Under the pieces are notes generated by a model. That model ran no database searches. It was not told the origin of the DNA and saw nothing but the letters and a program-made list of their open reading frames with translations. Below, piece after piece: positions 34,186 through 44,600 of a stretch of DNA of 64,000 nt. Made by a program: the position numbers and the translations under genes. Source of the DNA: Ciona savignyi (lineage: Eukaryota > Chordata > Ascidiacea > Phlebobranchia > Cionidae); NCBI GenBank assembly GCA_000149265.1, contig CH003371.1:222282-286281 (forward strand), read 5' to 3'. The stretch's first letter is position 1. The number at the start of each line of letters is the position of its first letter.

Positions 34186-34924
34186 TAAGTGCATATTTGC
34201 AGCAGTAATCCGAGTGTGTATAAAGACGGGATAACGTAATAAGATTTGCAATCGTCAATTTACCTTCTCTGTTTTCCCCACAGTCGGGGTGCCTATGTTA
34301 TACCAATATGTTGAATACGGTGAATACATTTCCACATTTTTTGCCAATTTAGTCATTGTCTCTATATCCTATCCTAAACACATTGACTTTCACTGTACGG
34401 CTGCGAAATGTATATTGGTTTTTCATATAACACTCGCCCCCATTTTAACCAGTGAATGGTTTCCATTCCGTATCTTTTAGCCGGCATGCAGAATAACTAG
34501 CATGCCGCTTGAGCTAAGAAGACAAAATGGATTGCTGATAGGCCTGCTTGCGGGATGGCAACCAGTATGTAGTCGGCAGTTATCTTGGGATAACGGTTAA
34601 CATACCTACTTAGCTTTGTGTGTGTACCTTTGAAACTTAATGGCTTATACAACAAAATGTATTCCTTTCAGTAACACAACCGGACTAGCTGAATCGGTGG
34701 CCTGCATGCCGAAAGGTTTTGGAGAAATCCCGTACAAATCTTTCGTCACACATGAAACTCTCTTCTAAAACATTTAAATAACGATGTTGATTTTTGTGTG
34801 CCAATAGACTAATATGGAATTATTTAAATATCTTTTTTTATACTCAGTTGTGTTGTAGTATTATGTGATTTTATAAGAACCCGTTAGGAGTACTACTATG
34901 TGCTTAGTGATGCGGTAAGTGTGA

Positions 34925-34932
34925 TGACGTCA
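34925..34932. promoter_or_regulatory. CRE-like palindrome TGACGTCA
   Basis: Perfect CREB/ATF consensus about 0.73 kb upstream of the TCTN2 start. A regulatory role is only suggested; further perfect TGACGTCA sites occur in a TPR intron (near 21286) and inside the TCTN2 coding sequence (37401). Confidence 0.3.
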
Positions 34933-35564
34933 TTGTTTATTATTGACGTGTAGTGTTCAGTATTTTTGAGTTTTTGATTTTATATTTCGCGGTTTTCTGC
35001 AAAAAGAGTACTTTTACCGTATTTATTTCTATTATTTAGATCTAAAAGCTAGATAAAAAACAAAATGATATTTTTTTTATCACACACAATCAAGATTCAT
35101 AAGTTTAGAATCCGAACCGTTTGTCTTTCTTACTAAAACGTAACATGTGTAACAAGTAACGTAAGGCAATTTCATGGCCATGAACTTTCTGGTTACTCCA
35201 GTGCACCTTTTTATAGAAATTGCCTTGGTTTATTGTTCTGCCAACAAATTTAAATAATCGGTTTACAGCTAGGTTTTTGATAAGTTTTTGGTTTACTATT
35301 TGTAGCCAATATTTTTGGCAAGTATGATTTCCTATTTAAATCAGCCATACTTAAAATACTTGATTATCAAACTACCCAAATTCATATATTCCTGCTCGCA
35401 AAAGCTTGTTTAATTAGCTTAACCCAAACTACTTAATTTTTGACCGAAATTAAACCGAAATTGATTAGCTGTCCTTGTCCACCAGACTAAGAAGTTTCTT
35501 TTACTTTAATGACATCTCGGAAATTTGCGCAGCAAATGTTTATTCGTCTTATTAAACTATTTTG

Positions 35565-35579
35565 CTTTTATGCTTTCAG
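35565..35579 (+). promoter_or_regulatory. 3' splice acceptor upstream of the TCTN2 start
   Basis: Pyrimidine-rich TTTTATGCTTTCAG ends at 35579, 80 bases before the ATG, with no visible upstream exon. It could close a 5' UTR intron or receive a spliced leader, since tunicates trans-splice many mRNAs. Inference only. Confidence 0.4.
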
Positions 35580-35659
35580 GACAATTTTCATTTTAAAATT
35601 TGTTCACAATGTAAAATAGTGGTTACCTGATACTGTAAACTAGCTTTTAAATAAGAATC

Positions 35660-37816
35660 ATGCAGACGATAGTTTTCCTCATATTGTTGGTCACATTGGA
35701 TATAACGAGTTCGCAGACAACGTCAAACATTCAGCTTGTACCTGCTACATATCAGGCCGATGTTGGATTCTTTTCATTACTTCTGCAAAATAATGAGAAT
35801 GTGAATTGTTCCATTACGAGCACCAACGGAAACTCAAACAGTTGGATACTGACGCCTTCAAACCCGATTAGTCCTGGAACTCAATCACTAAGTGCTGTGC
35901 TATCAACCACTGTGACAAGTCGTTTGGTTCAGAGTCTTGTTGTTTTGTGTGGCAATGCTTCATCGAATGTAAATGTTGATATCGATCCTTATATCCCCAA
36001 TAATTCATCGGTTATTCTTCAAACTACGTCCACGGTTTTCCCAAACCCAGCATATGAAGATGTAGCTCCATGCACATGCCAGCTGGTCGCCAACCAGTGC
36101 AACATCAACTGTTGCTGCGACGTCGCCTGCAATGTAGATGATCTATCAACTTTTCAATGTACTGCTGTAGCTGTTGATGACCCAAACCTCTGTTCAACAT
36201 CTTCTACATTTCTAAGGGACTATCATCAGTTCACATGCATTCAATTTTTGAACTCGCCTGACCTGGGGTTATACTTTACCAACTTCACAGGTAACTTGAG
36301 GTCTATTTCTACTCTAAATGATTACAATGCACGCTTGGGTACTGCTGCAACCAATATGTTTACTTTTAACCAGCCTACTGTTGTACAGTCATTGAAAACT
36401 ACGGGTTACACAAATGGAGACACAGTTCAGACAATTACCTCCTTGCCAAGCAACGGATTCCTTACTTTACCCCAAAGCACACTTTCTGGTCAGTGTCTCA
36501 GAAATTCTGTGGTGAGATTTCAAAATGAAACGAGCTCTGTCTGTGAAAGTTTAGTAACTGCAGACACATGTATACCTGGGTCAACATTTGACCTAAACTT
36601 TTATCTTAAACAATCCACATTAATCGCCCAATCTTTGACAAGTAGCTCGGTGGTGGCCCCAAATATCACCTATCTTTGCGATTCACAGACTAACTACCTG
36701 AAAACAGCACCGGTGCTTACAACCAACACTCGCTCTTTTTTCGATGCCAGTGTCACTTCCAACAGTGCAGCAGCATGCACTTCGACACCTGCACCACCCC
36801 AATACACAGGTGGATCTTGTATGAATGCTGTTGTTGCTGTTACTTACCAGATCACTTGGAACAGCAGTATCATAACTCAGGTCGATGCATTTATCACGCT
36901 CGCAAATTTAACAGCATCCCCAACTGATATTTTAACTCAAACGTTTGATGTGAAATTTCAACATTTTGGAGATGCAGCAAACAGTGTCCAGAGGTCTGGA
37001 AACCCAGGTTACAATATTGGCTCCCCTGTAATTTCTGCTATTGCAACAGAAGGCTCTCTGAACTTGACGAACCCACTTTCCTTATGGTCATCAACCACAG
37101 AGGGATTATGCTCCACTGGCTTATCTCAGGCCCCGCTGTTCGGTCAAGATAGTCTAACCGGATGTTTGGTAAGGTTGTCATACCTTGATTTTCAAAATTG
37201 CAGCGTAATCCGAAATGAAGTTGAACTACAACAACGCCTACTGCTCGCTGCTACAAATGTTTCTCGATTTGGGAACCCGAATATTACTTCGCTCAACAGT
37301 GATTGGATCGCCATTATCGATAACTTAGACGCAGCTGTTATAAATGACAGTATACCTGGACAATGTTCGTCAATACCTGCTCACGCGAGAATCGAGTTTG
37401 TGACGTCACAGACCGGTAGAATCGAGGGCTTCCCCATATTCGAGGTGATTGGAGCAAGAATCAGCTGGTCGCGAGTCACATGGCAGTTGTCATGCTCGGT
37501 TAACCAAGCGTGTCAAAGCGGAAGCTCATTGGTGGAAAATTTTCAAATCACAAGCAGTGTAAGCTTCAGTTTGATCGATCGAATCCAAAATGCCCCGTTG
37601 ACACGATCCCAGCTCGATGACTCCACATCATGCAACAAAGACGCAACTTGCTGGGGAGAACTACTACTTCCTCTAACTTCTGTCTATTACAACTCATTTC
37701 CCACTGCAGTGGCAATGCAAGCAAGAGAGGAATCTATTGCTTGGGGACTTGTTGTTATATTTTTATCCATCGGCGCTGCTTTAATTTCATTATCATTAGT
37801 TAAATCTAATAAGTAG
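35660..37816 (+). CDS. TCTN2: Tectonic-2, complete single-exon gene
   Basis: 718-residue tectonic, a component of the ciliary transition-zone MKS complex that gates membrane proteins into cilia and supports Hedgehog signalling in vertebrates. Hydrophobic signal peptide at residues 1-18, tectonic Cys motif PCTC...QCNINCCCD (137-154), GYTNGDTVQTIT and LSGQCLRNSVVRF (middle), RSGNPGYNIGSPV, GLCSTGLSQAPLFGQDSLTG, IPAHARIEFV, CNKDATCWGELL, and a C-terminal membrane helix at about 693-714. These blocks follow vertebrate TCTN2 in order and fit TCTN2 better than TCTN1 or TCTN3; vertebrate TCTN2 is slightly shorter (about 697). Many N-glycosylation sequons. Start is the first ATG, in front of the signal peptide. 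No intron interrupts the frame, unlike vertebrate orthologues and both neighbours. Confidence 0.94.
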   Translation: MQTIVFLILLVTLDITSSQTTSNIQLVPATYQADVGFFSLLLQNNENVNCSITSTNGNSNSWILTPSNPISPGTQSLSAVLSTTVTSRLVQSLVVLCGNASSNVNVDIDPYIPNNSSVILQTTSTVFPNPAYEDVAPCTCQLVANQCNINCCCDVACNVDDLSTFQCTAVAVDDPNLCSTSSTFLRDYHQFTCIQFLNSPDLGLYFTNFTGNLRSISTLNDYNARLGTAATNMFTFNQPTVVQSLKTTGYTNGDTVQTITSLPSNGFLTLPQSTLSGQCLRNSVVRFQNETSSVCESLVTADTCIPGSTFDLNFYLKQSTLIAQSLTSSSVVAPNITYLCDSQTNYLKTAPVLTTNTRSFFDASVTSNSAAACTSTPAPPQYTGGSCMNAVVAVTYQITWNSSIITQVDAFITLANLTASPTDILTQTFDVKFQHFGDAANSVQRSGNPGYNIGSPVISAIATEGSLNLTNPLSLWSSTTEGLCSTGLSQAPLFGQDSLTGCLVRLSYLDFQNCSVIRNEVELQQRLLLAATNVSRFGNPNITSLNSDWIAIIDNLDAAVINDSIPGQCSSIPAHARIEFVTSQTGRIEGFPIFEVIGARISWSRVTWQLSCSVNQACQSGSSLVENFQITSSVSFSLIDRIQNAPLTRSQLDDSTSCNKDATCWGELLLPLTSVYYNSFPTAVAMQAREESIAWGLVVIFLSIGAALISLSLVKSNK

Positions 37817-38506
37817 GACATTTGGTGGTATCCTTATGTACTACCCACTGAAATCCATTAAACTTGTAACGTTACCCGTAACTGTCTAATGGGCAGTATA
37901 TTCTAATGTTTGATATACTAAAGTTGTTTTTTCATTAAATTTAATTTAGAATCCATCGAAACTATTTTTACAAATGTTTTTTAACCTCATGTTAGTAGTA
38001 TTACTGTGGCATTTGTTTAGTAATGAGTTTTGGACTTTAATATGACTTAAAATTGTATGTCGGAGGTTATCCCTTTCTGATTACAATTTTTAAACACAAA
38101 ACTTTTTTATTGGGAAAAATTATATTGGCCTAAAATATATTTCTCATGTGGGAAAGTCACCAACCAAACGGATGTGCCCTGCACATGTAAATGTGGAATG
38201 GCATACAAGGTTTTTCCCTTGCCCCAAACACTTCAGCCCTGTGCTTTGAGAGATAATTACCAGTACTGTATTTTTCCTTAGTGCTTTATATTCAATTTTT
38301 TTTTATATTTAGTTCTTTCAGTTATATGCACATGACCAAATTCAATTTTTTTGTAAAATGTACGGTACCGAATTTCATATACTTATCTCGCGTCTGTAAA
38401 ATTCATATATTTTTGTAAGATTATTTATCCAACCAGTTGATAGTTTTGTAGGTGTCGCGTGACCGCACTGCCCGATCCTGTAGTAGCGTCAACCATCATT
38501 GTAAAT
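37817..38506. other. Intergenic region TCTN2 to GOLGA4
   Basis: 690 bases, AT-rich. Holds the TCTN2 3' UTR and, at 38437-38451, an acceptor-like TTGATAGTTTTGTAG 56 bases before the GOLGA4 ATG, possibly a 5' UTR or spliced-leader acceptor. No repeats recognised. Confidence 0.5.
37857..37862 (+). terminator. Polyadenylation signal ATTAAA for TCTN2
   Basis: ATTAAA 41 bases after the TAG stop; a second ATTAAA is at 37935-37940. Either could direct 3' end formation of the TCTN2 mRNA. Confidence 0.45.
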
Positions 38507-38605
38507 ATGTTTAAAGGATTAAAAGATCGCATTGCAAACGACAGCCGAAGAACAACCCCAGTTGCCTCCCCTGCTGCTAAAACAAATCCAAGTCCGAAAG
38601 TAACG
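38507..38605 (+). CDS. GOLGA4: GOLGA4 exon 1
   Basis: MFKGLKDRIANDSRRTTPVA to NPSPKVT. The MFKxLKxxI start is shared with vertebrate golgin-245 and golgin-97, where this tip binds TBC1D23. 33 codons, donor ACG/GTAAAC, phase 0. The 5' UTR boundary is not determined. Confidence 0.93.
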
Positions 38606-41600
38606 GTAAACACTTATCTTTAACTTTAGCGCAGAGATTCTTAAACTGGGGGGCGTGTATGCTGTGATAGCATGACAGTAAGAGATTGGTCTAACAATCG
38701 CAGATCTTCGATGTTTATTGTCCTTAACAAATCGTGAGCAAGAATGACAAACGTCAAGAGGAATGCAAATAGTAAAGTTTAAGAACCACTGCTTTAGCAT
38801 ATTTTACTAATGGAGTTTAAAAGCCAAATCCAACATTTGAGGTTAAATTGTATTAATTTACAGTGGAGCGTAACATAGCTATCATGTTATCATTTTTTGC
38901 TGTTCTTGTAAACTTGATTGTCATGGGTATAAATATGATCTATTTTCTTTGAATTATTATCAGTAAATACAGATATAAGGGGACAAACTTGTTATTTTGC
39001 CAACGGTGCAAAAGCGCTTGTTTTTGGTTTAGTTATTGTAAGATTTTTAACTAAAGTAAACATAATTTCAGTTTATAATACTGTGTCCTTCACACCTATA
39101 TTAGAAATACAATGGCAGTTTTCTCTGCTTGCTTTACATCTACATTAAAATTTTTATTCCATCTTCATACTAAATCCTATTTTTCAATTTGCAATTATGA
39201 ATTAAACTATATTGCAGGCAGATGGGGGCACAGGCCAAGCCACTGTACAAAGTCCAAAACCTTCACAAGACAATGGCACAGGTACTGTTTGATTTATTTA
39301 ATAAATAGGCTTATTTTTATTTGTTTATAATATTTATAACTTATTTGTTTTTAATATTTAAACTTATTTGTTTTTAATATTTAAACTTATTTGTTTTTAA
39401 TTTGTTTTTAATATTTATATACATTTCTGAAGCAAAAACAGTTCAATTCATTTTGTATTTTTACATGTCGAAATTACTGTGACATAGTTACAAAACAGAT
39501 ATATCTGCGGCCATACATTATACCATAAGTGCCTAGAAGTTAACAATTATAAAGTGTCCATCAATACTCTTTATTACCTTAGTTGTTTTGGAACACTTTT
39601 AAGCCACTTTACATTAAGTGTCTGTGTAAAAGTGCAATTATTTGTATGCAAGTAAGTTAAAATATTGCAGCTTACCCTACAGGCCATGTATTTATTGTAT
39701 GTGTTTTAGTTTAACATTTCGTTTTCTTAGTCAATTTAATATTTAAATTAAGGTTTATGCTTGGGATAGGATCCAGTATCTGTGGATTTGACTACAAAGG
39801 GCATAATAGCACGCACGACTGTTGGATTAGCTTTAATGGGGATATTACTACAGGTTTTGTGTAACCCATTTAACTACTGGATTTAACCAACGTATTTTGC
39901 CCAAGCATACCACTGATCAGGCGGCTTATATGTTTCATGTTTACAATTTATTCCAGGTGAAACTGTCGCACCAGATCAACCAGAGGAACCAGTAAAAACA
40001 CCACAAGATGATCCACCCTCTACTAATCAACCTAATGCTGCTGGTGGATTCTTTAAGCGCCTGGAATTCCTGACACCCTTGAAGGACCAGGTACATAGGC
40101 GCCATGTAACCGGGTGGCGCCAAGTGCCCGCGCACCCGCGCATATTTGCATGCTTTAAANNNNNNNNNNNNNNNNNNNNNNNNNNNNNNNNNNNNNNNNN
40201 NNNNNNNNNNNNNNNNNNNNNNNNNNNNNNNNNNNNNNNNNNNNNNNNNNNNNNNNNNNNNNNNNNNNNNNNNNAGTATTTGAATTTGTGTCCAAAGCTG
40301 TATTTTGATTCAATGCGCATGGAACCTAACCCGATTTAGTTTATTTATACTTCCGTGTTTAAATGAATAACGAATTTTAAAATTGCACCGAATATGGCAA
40401 CAGATACGTAATCAAAACGTCTACGACTAAAGTAGACACAAAAAATAAGGTTATTATCACTGAATTTGTGAGCAGAAACAGGTGCAATAAAAAAACATGT
40501 TAAACAGTATTTATTAATGTTCACTTTCTGCCATAACAATACACTTTATTTTGTCATGAATCCACGATTTCTTTGTCTTTTATTGGCAAAGTATGCAACA
40601 GTGAGACAGTCGCCATTGTTATGAAACAAAGTAAGTGCGTGTTATACCTTATTCCAATGCTGTTTTAGTGCGCTTAAAAATAATTAAATTCGTAAAAACG
40701 CAGCATTGGTTCTAGCGCGATGGAAATATTTTAAACTGCTTTGTAATTAAATGCATCGTATATTTCCTCTTTTTAGAGCAATTTAAGTAGGCATATCATG
40801 TCGAAACGCCAAAGACAGACATTTATCAGTTATTTTACCAAATGCAAAGCAAACCATGGCGGCGACGACTTGTCATAAAAGAGAAGACCGTTAGTCTGTT
40901 TATTAGGATCGTGGAACTTTCCGCGCTGTCGGGGAAAGAACAAATTTTTACACGTAGCCTATTTATTAACGTTGAAGTTTTTAAGGATCTGTTACCTCTT
41001 ATTTAACCGCGCTTAGTTCGCTTTGCAATGCCAACATTAAGTCAGCCTGAAAAATAGTTATTTTGAAGATATTTCAGTGATCAACAAATGTACCTTCAAA
41101 AAAAATTCTCGCGCGAATTTTGTTTTCGCACCCTTACGCATTTTAGAAACTTGGCGCCTATGACCAGGTACCTAACTTAAGAGTAATTATTTGTAGAAAC
41201 AAGTTTTATGATGGAAAAATGCAAGGGGCATTATCATAGGGTCAATTGCGACTAACATAACGGACAATTTTAATCGTACAGCCCTTTGGCTCAAAGGCGA
41301 CGCACTAACCTACCCAGCTATTAGGCAGAACAAAGACCGTATTTTATCGACCATAAGATACAATTAAGTTTATTTTAACCAAACATTAATTCTTTGCCTT
41401 ATATATTCAGTGTGCTTAATAAATGAACTAGTTTTTCATAAAGAAACCGCCATAAAAAACAATGGCGTCTTATAGCCTGGTGCACGTTATATATGAGAAA
41501 AAAATCAATCAAATCTATTTATTGACATGGTGTCTTATAACCAGTCCGCCTTGAGGTACTAATCCTAACTCCAACCTCATATTTAAAACTGACTCTAATG

Positions 41601-44600
41601 TCATAATCTTATTTTTTAGTGTGCAGTTTCCCTCCTTCCCGCTTTACTTTCTTTTAGTTTTTCCTTGGTAATGGTATCATTTCTCCTATACCCAGGTCGC
41701 AGCAAAGTTAAACGAAAGTCGGGAATCAATCAACTCGCTTGTGGACGATATTCGTCCAGTTTCCACCCCTCATAAAAATAGCAACCAAAACCATAGTGAG
41801 ATAGGTGACCACGCAAATGTAAGTCGTTTGACTGTATAATGGCGATATAAATCCAACATTAAGTTGTCCAGGTGGTGTATGGGACAAACCATTATTTTTG
41901 GTGTCTGTGTGGATAAAGATTTCGTAAAATAAGTTTGTCATCATAAAAATATGATCATCATTGTAAGGAAAAAATTTCAAACTTAAGATTGTTATTTAAT
42001 TTATTTGAATTTTGTATTTTTTAAAAAACTGGTAGTAAACCAACCGATCTAAACCTCAGGAAACCCCCCAAACCCCCGATGCAACCCACGCCACCCCATC
42101 TGGTGACCACAATGCAATTGATGTAAACAGCATCACCAAGGAACAGCTGCTCAATAAAGTTCTGAGGTGAGGAACTTAAGCTTCGAAGTATCTCAACTAT
42201 CAAGGCCCATAAACAGATTTAGACTTTTTTATAAACCCATACCATTTAACTGACAGAAGTATTGCAAAATAGCATCCCTGATAAAAATTTTTTGATCGAC
42301 TTAGCAACCTAGTAATATAAACATCGCCGTAAAAATAAAACCTGCTTGTAGGGGAAAACTAAAATAAGGGAAAGCGGAAGAAGAGAAACTGCACACTAAA
42401 ATGAAGATTATGACATAAGAGTTAGTTTTAAACATGGTTTTAAAGTTAGAGTTAGTTCTGGGGTTGAAATTAATGTTTAGGGCAGTTTTAAATTAGTTTC
42501 TGTAATTTTAGTGAGCAGTTTTCCTCCTTCCCGCCTTCCCTCCTTTTAGTATTTCCGTGCTTGTAGGCTGGAGAAGACGTTACACAAGTACCGCGAGAAG
42601 TACAGCGAGATGGTGCGGAACTTCCAGACCACATTGAAGGACAACGAGAAGATGAAAATGGTGATGCAACAAATGCAGGACAAGAACATCCGCAGGATCC
42701 AGGAGATGAAAGAGGTTTGTGATGTCATAATGTTTTTTTGTGATGTAACAATGTTTTCTTTCAATGATGTCGTTCAGTTTCCTTACTTTCATTTTTCTTG
42801 TCCTTTACTTTCTTTAACAATCAATATACACTGTTCACTCCAGGCTGCCGACCTTGATAAGCAAGCCAAGAAGCATTTGGAGGAAGAGCTAACGTTATCT
42901 ATTGAGGAAAAGGAGCAAAGGATAGACGTTCTTCAGACACAGGTTGGTTTTATACTTATCTAGGAATGTTGTAGTGATGTTTCTTGTATTCGTGCCAACA
43001 GTAAAAAAACAACGAAATAATGGATTAAGCACAACATGGTTAAAACACAAGAAAATAGCAAACTCCGCTTCGGTTCACAGACCGTGACGTAGCCAGGTCG
43101 CTACAATGTTATATTTATGTTTTGCACTGAAACCATCTGATTGAAAAAAGCAATATCTTATGGTAGAGCATCAGACTGTGGTCCAAACCAGCCTCTAGCT
43201 CAGCATTTCCCAACCTTTTTTGGTCGCGGACTATTTCCTTACCAGTGAAAGTCTTTGCGGACTCAAAGTGCATAAATTTTCAATTAGCGTCAGTCAAAAG
43301 TGTAGCGTAACTGGACTATGTGCATACGATACACTACAGAACACTACAAAACTTTAAAATAACCTGTTTATTTACCACATTTACAAATTTCAATCACTAG
43401 CTTGTCGAAATCGATCAAAAAACAATTAAAAGTTTTGCAAATTGTTGATGTGCTTGGGGGCTCATTTAAACCTTCCACGGACTCATTTGAGACCGCGGAC
43501 TCGGGTTGGGAAACACTGCTCTAGCTTATCGGTTGTTTCTTTTTAAGTCATGTAGTGGATGTCACCTGAAGTGGATTATTGGATTAAACCAAAACTGTAG
43601 CATTGTTCCTATATTATTCACACGGCAACTACCAGACTTTAATTTATTTTTAGCTTTCATAAGGATGTTTTTGTTCGAAATCTATAATGTTAATAAGCTC
43701 CATATTTAAAAACGTATTTTTTGTGGTATTGAACTGCTACCATGTTTTTTCTAGGAATAATTAGTGACTACACCACCACACAAAATCATCTTGAATCAAC
43801 ATATTTTTTGCAACATTATAAATTTAGGGTTGAAGTTAATGGTTAATGTTAAGAGTTTAAGGTTATGGGGTTAAGATTTAAATTAACAAATAAATGCATC
43901 ATATAGTTTAATCATCTATTCAGATGTCATGTACCCAACATAAACGGGTTGATTTTTATTTTTAGATCCAATTATTACGAAGCGGAGAAAAAACCCGGGA
44001 AAGGAAAGACACCGAAGAAGAAACTGCGTCATTGGAAACCAAGTTGTCAGAGGCTGAGCAACAGACCAAGACTTTACAAAGTGAATTGAATATAAGACTC
44101 GAATCAATTGAAGAACTCAAGGTATTTATATATCTATATATAGTATGCATGGGACTGTAAACGAAAAAAAGGCAAGGAGTGTTGTTACATGGCAATTATT
44201 CGTTTACTTCCTGCCCAGTGGCGAAGATATTGCAGTATATTGTGACTAACATGTTTGTACTGTTTTAGTACAACCCATTAAGGTTCACGCATTGTCCACT
44301 AAGTGCGTTTCCTATGGAGGCAACTTACTAGCTTCCAGTGGTTTTGATGCATTAACTTTTTAATGGAGCACAGACTCTCCAACCATTTAATACCGATAGT
44401 TTCAAATTTCGGAAGCCTTTTATTCATAAGAATATAAAAAGTCATGGGGCTTAATTAAAAAAATTTTAACTGGATCTTATCTTAATCACCCACGAGTCAC
44501 GAAAACCCGACCAACCCATGCACCCTTTCTCCCCCCCACAACAAAAAAGCACACTCACTCGGAAGAAAGGACAAAGTTACTTCGTCAACTGAAGCAAGCC

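Larger units (their letters stand above)
32776..35659. other. Intergenic region TPR to TCTN2
   Basis: About 2.9 kb between two + strand genes. It holds three SINE copies (32880-33115, 33277-33512, 33887-34185), a degraded SINE-like stretch near 34220-34380, a TGACGTCA site at 34925 and a strong acceptor-like CTTTTATGCTTTCAG at 35579. I found no coding frame resembling a known protein. Confidence 0.6.

Noticed and set aside
33600..34500. Small ORFs between TPR and TCTN2 as genes
   Set aside because: They overlap SINE copies and show no recognisable protein features.
34540..34575. RFX X-box ahead of the ciliary gene TCTN2 (ATGGCAAC half site)
   Set aside because: Only the right half matches; the left half (GCGGG) does not, and it is more than 1 kb from the start codon.
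37399..37412. GTGACGTCAC inside TCTN2 as a regulatory element
   Set aside because: It is explained by coding sequence (VTSQ) and a single palindrome of this length is expected by chance.
41163..41240. Coding continuation after the second ACCAGGTA (GTA CCT AAC...), which would make the transposon a complete new intron
   Set aside because: The frame is open for 23 codons but has no coiled-coil or golgin likeness and ends in TAG without a good donor; exon 4 at 41696 continues the phase directly.
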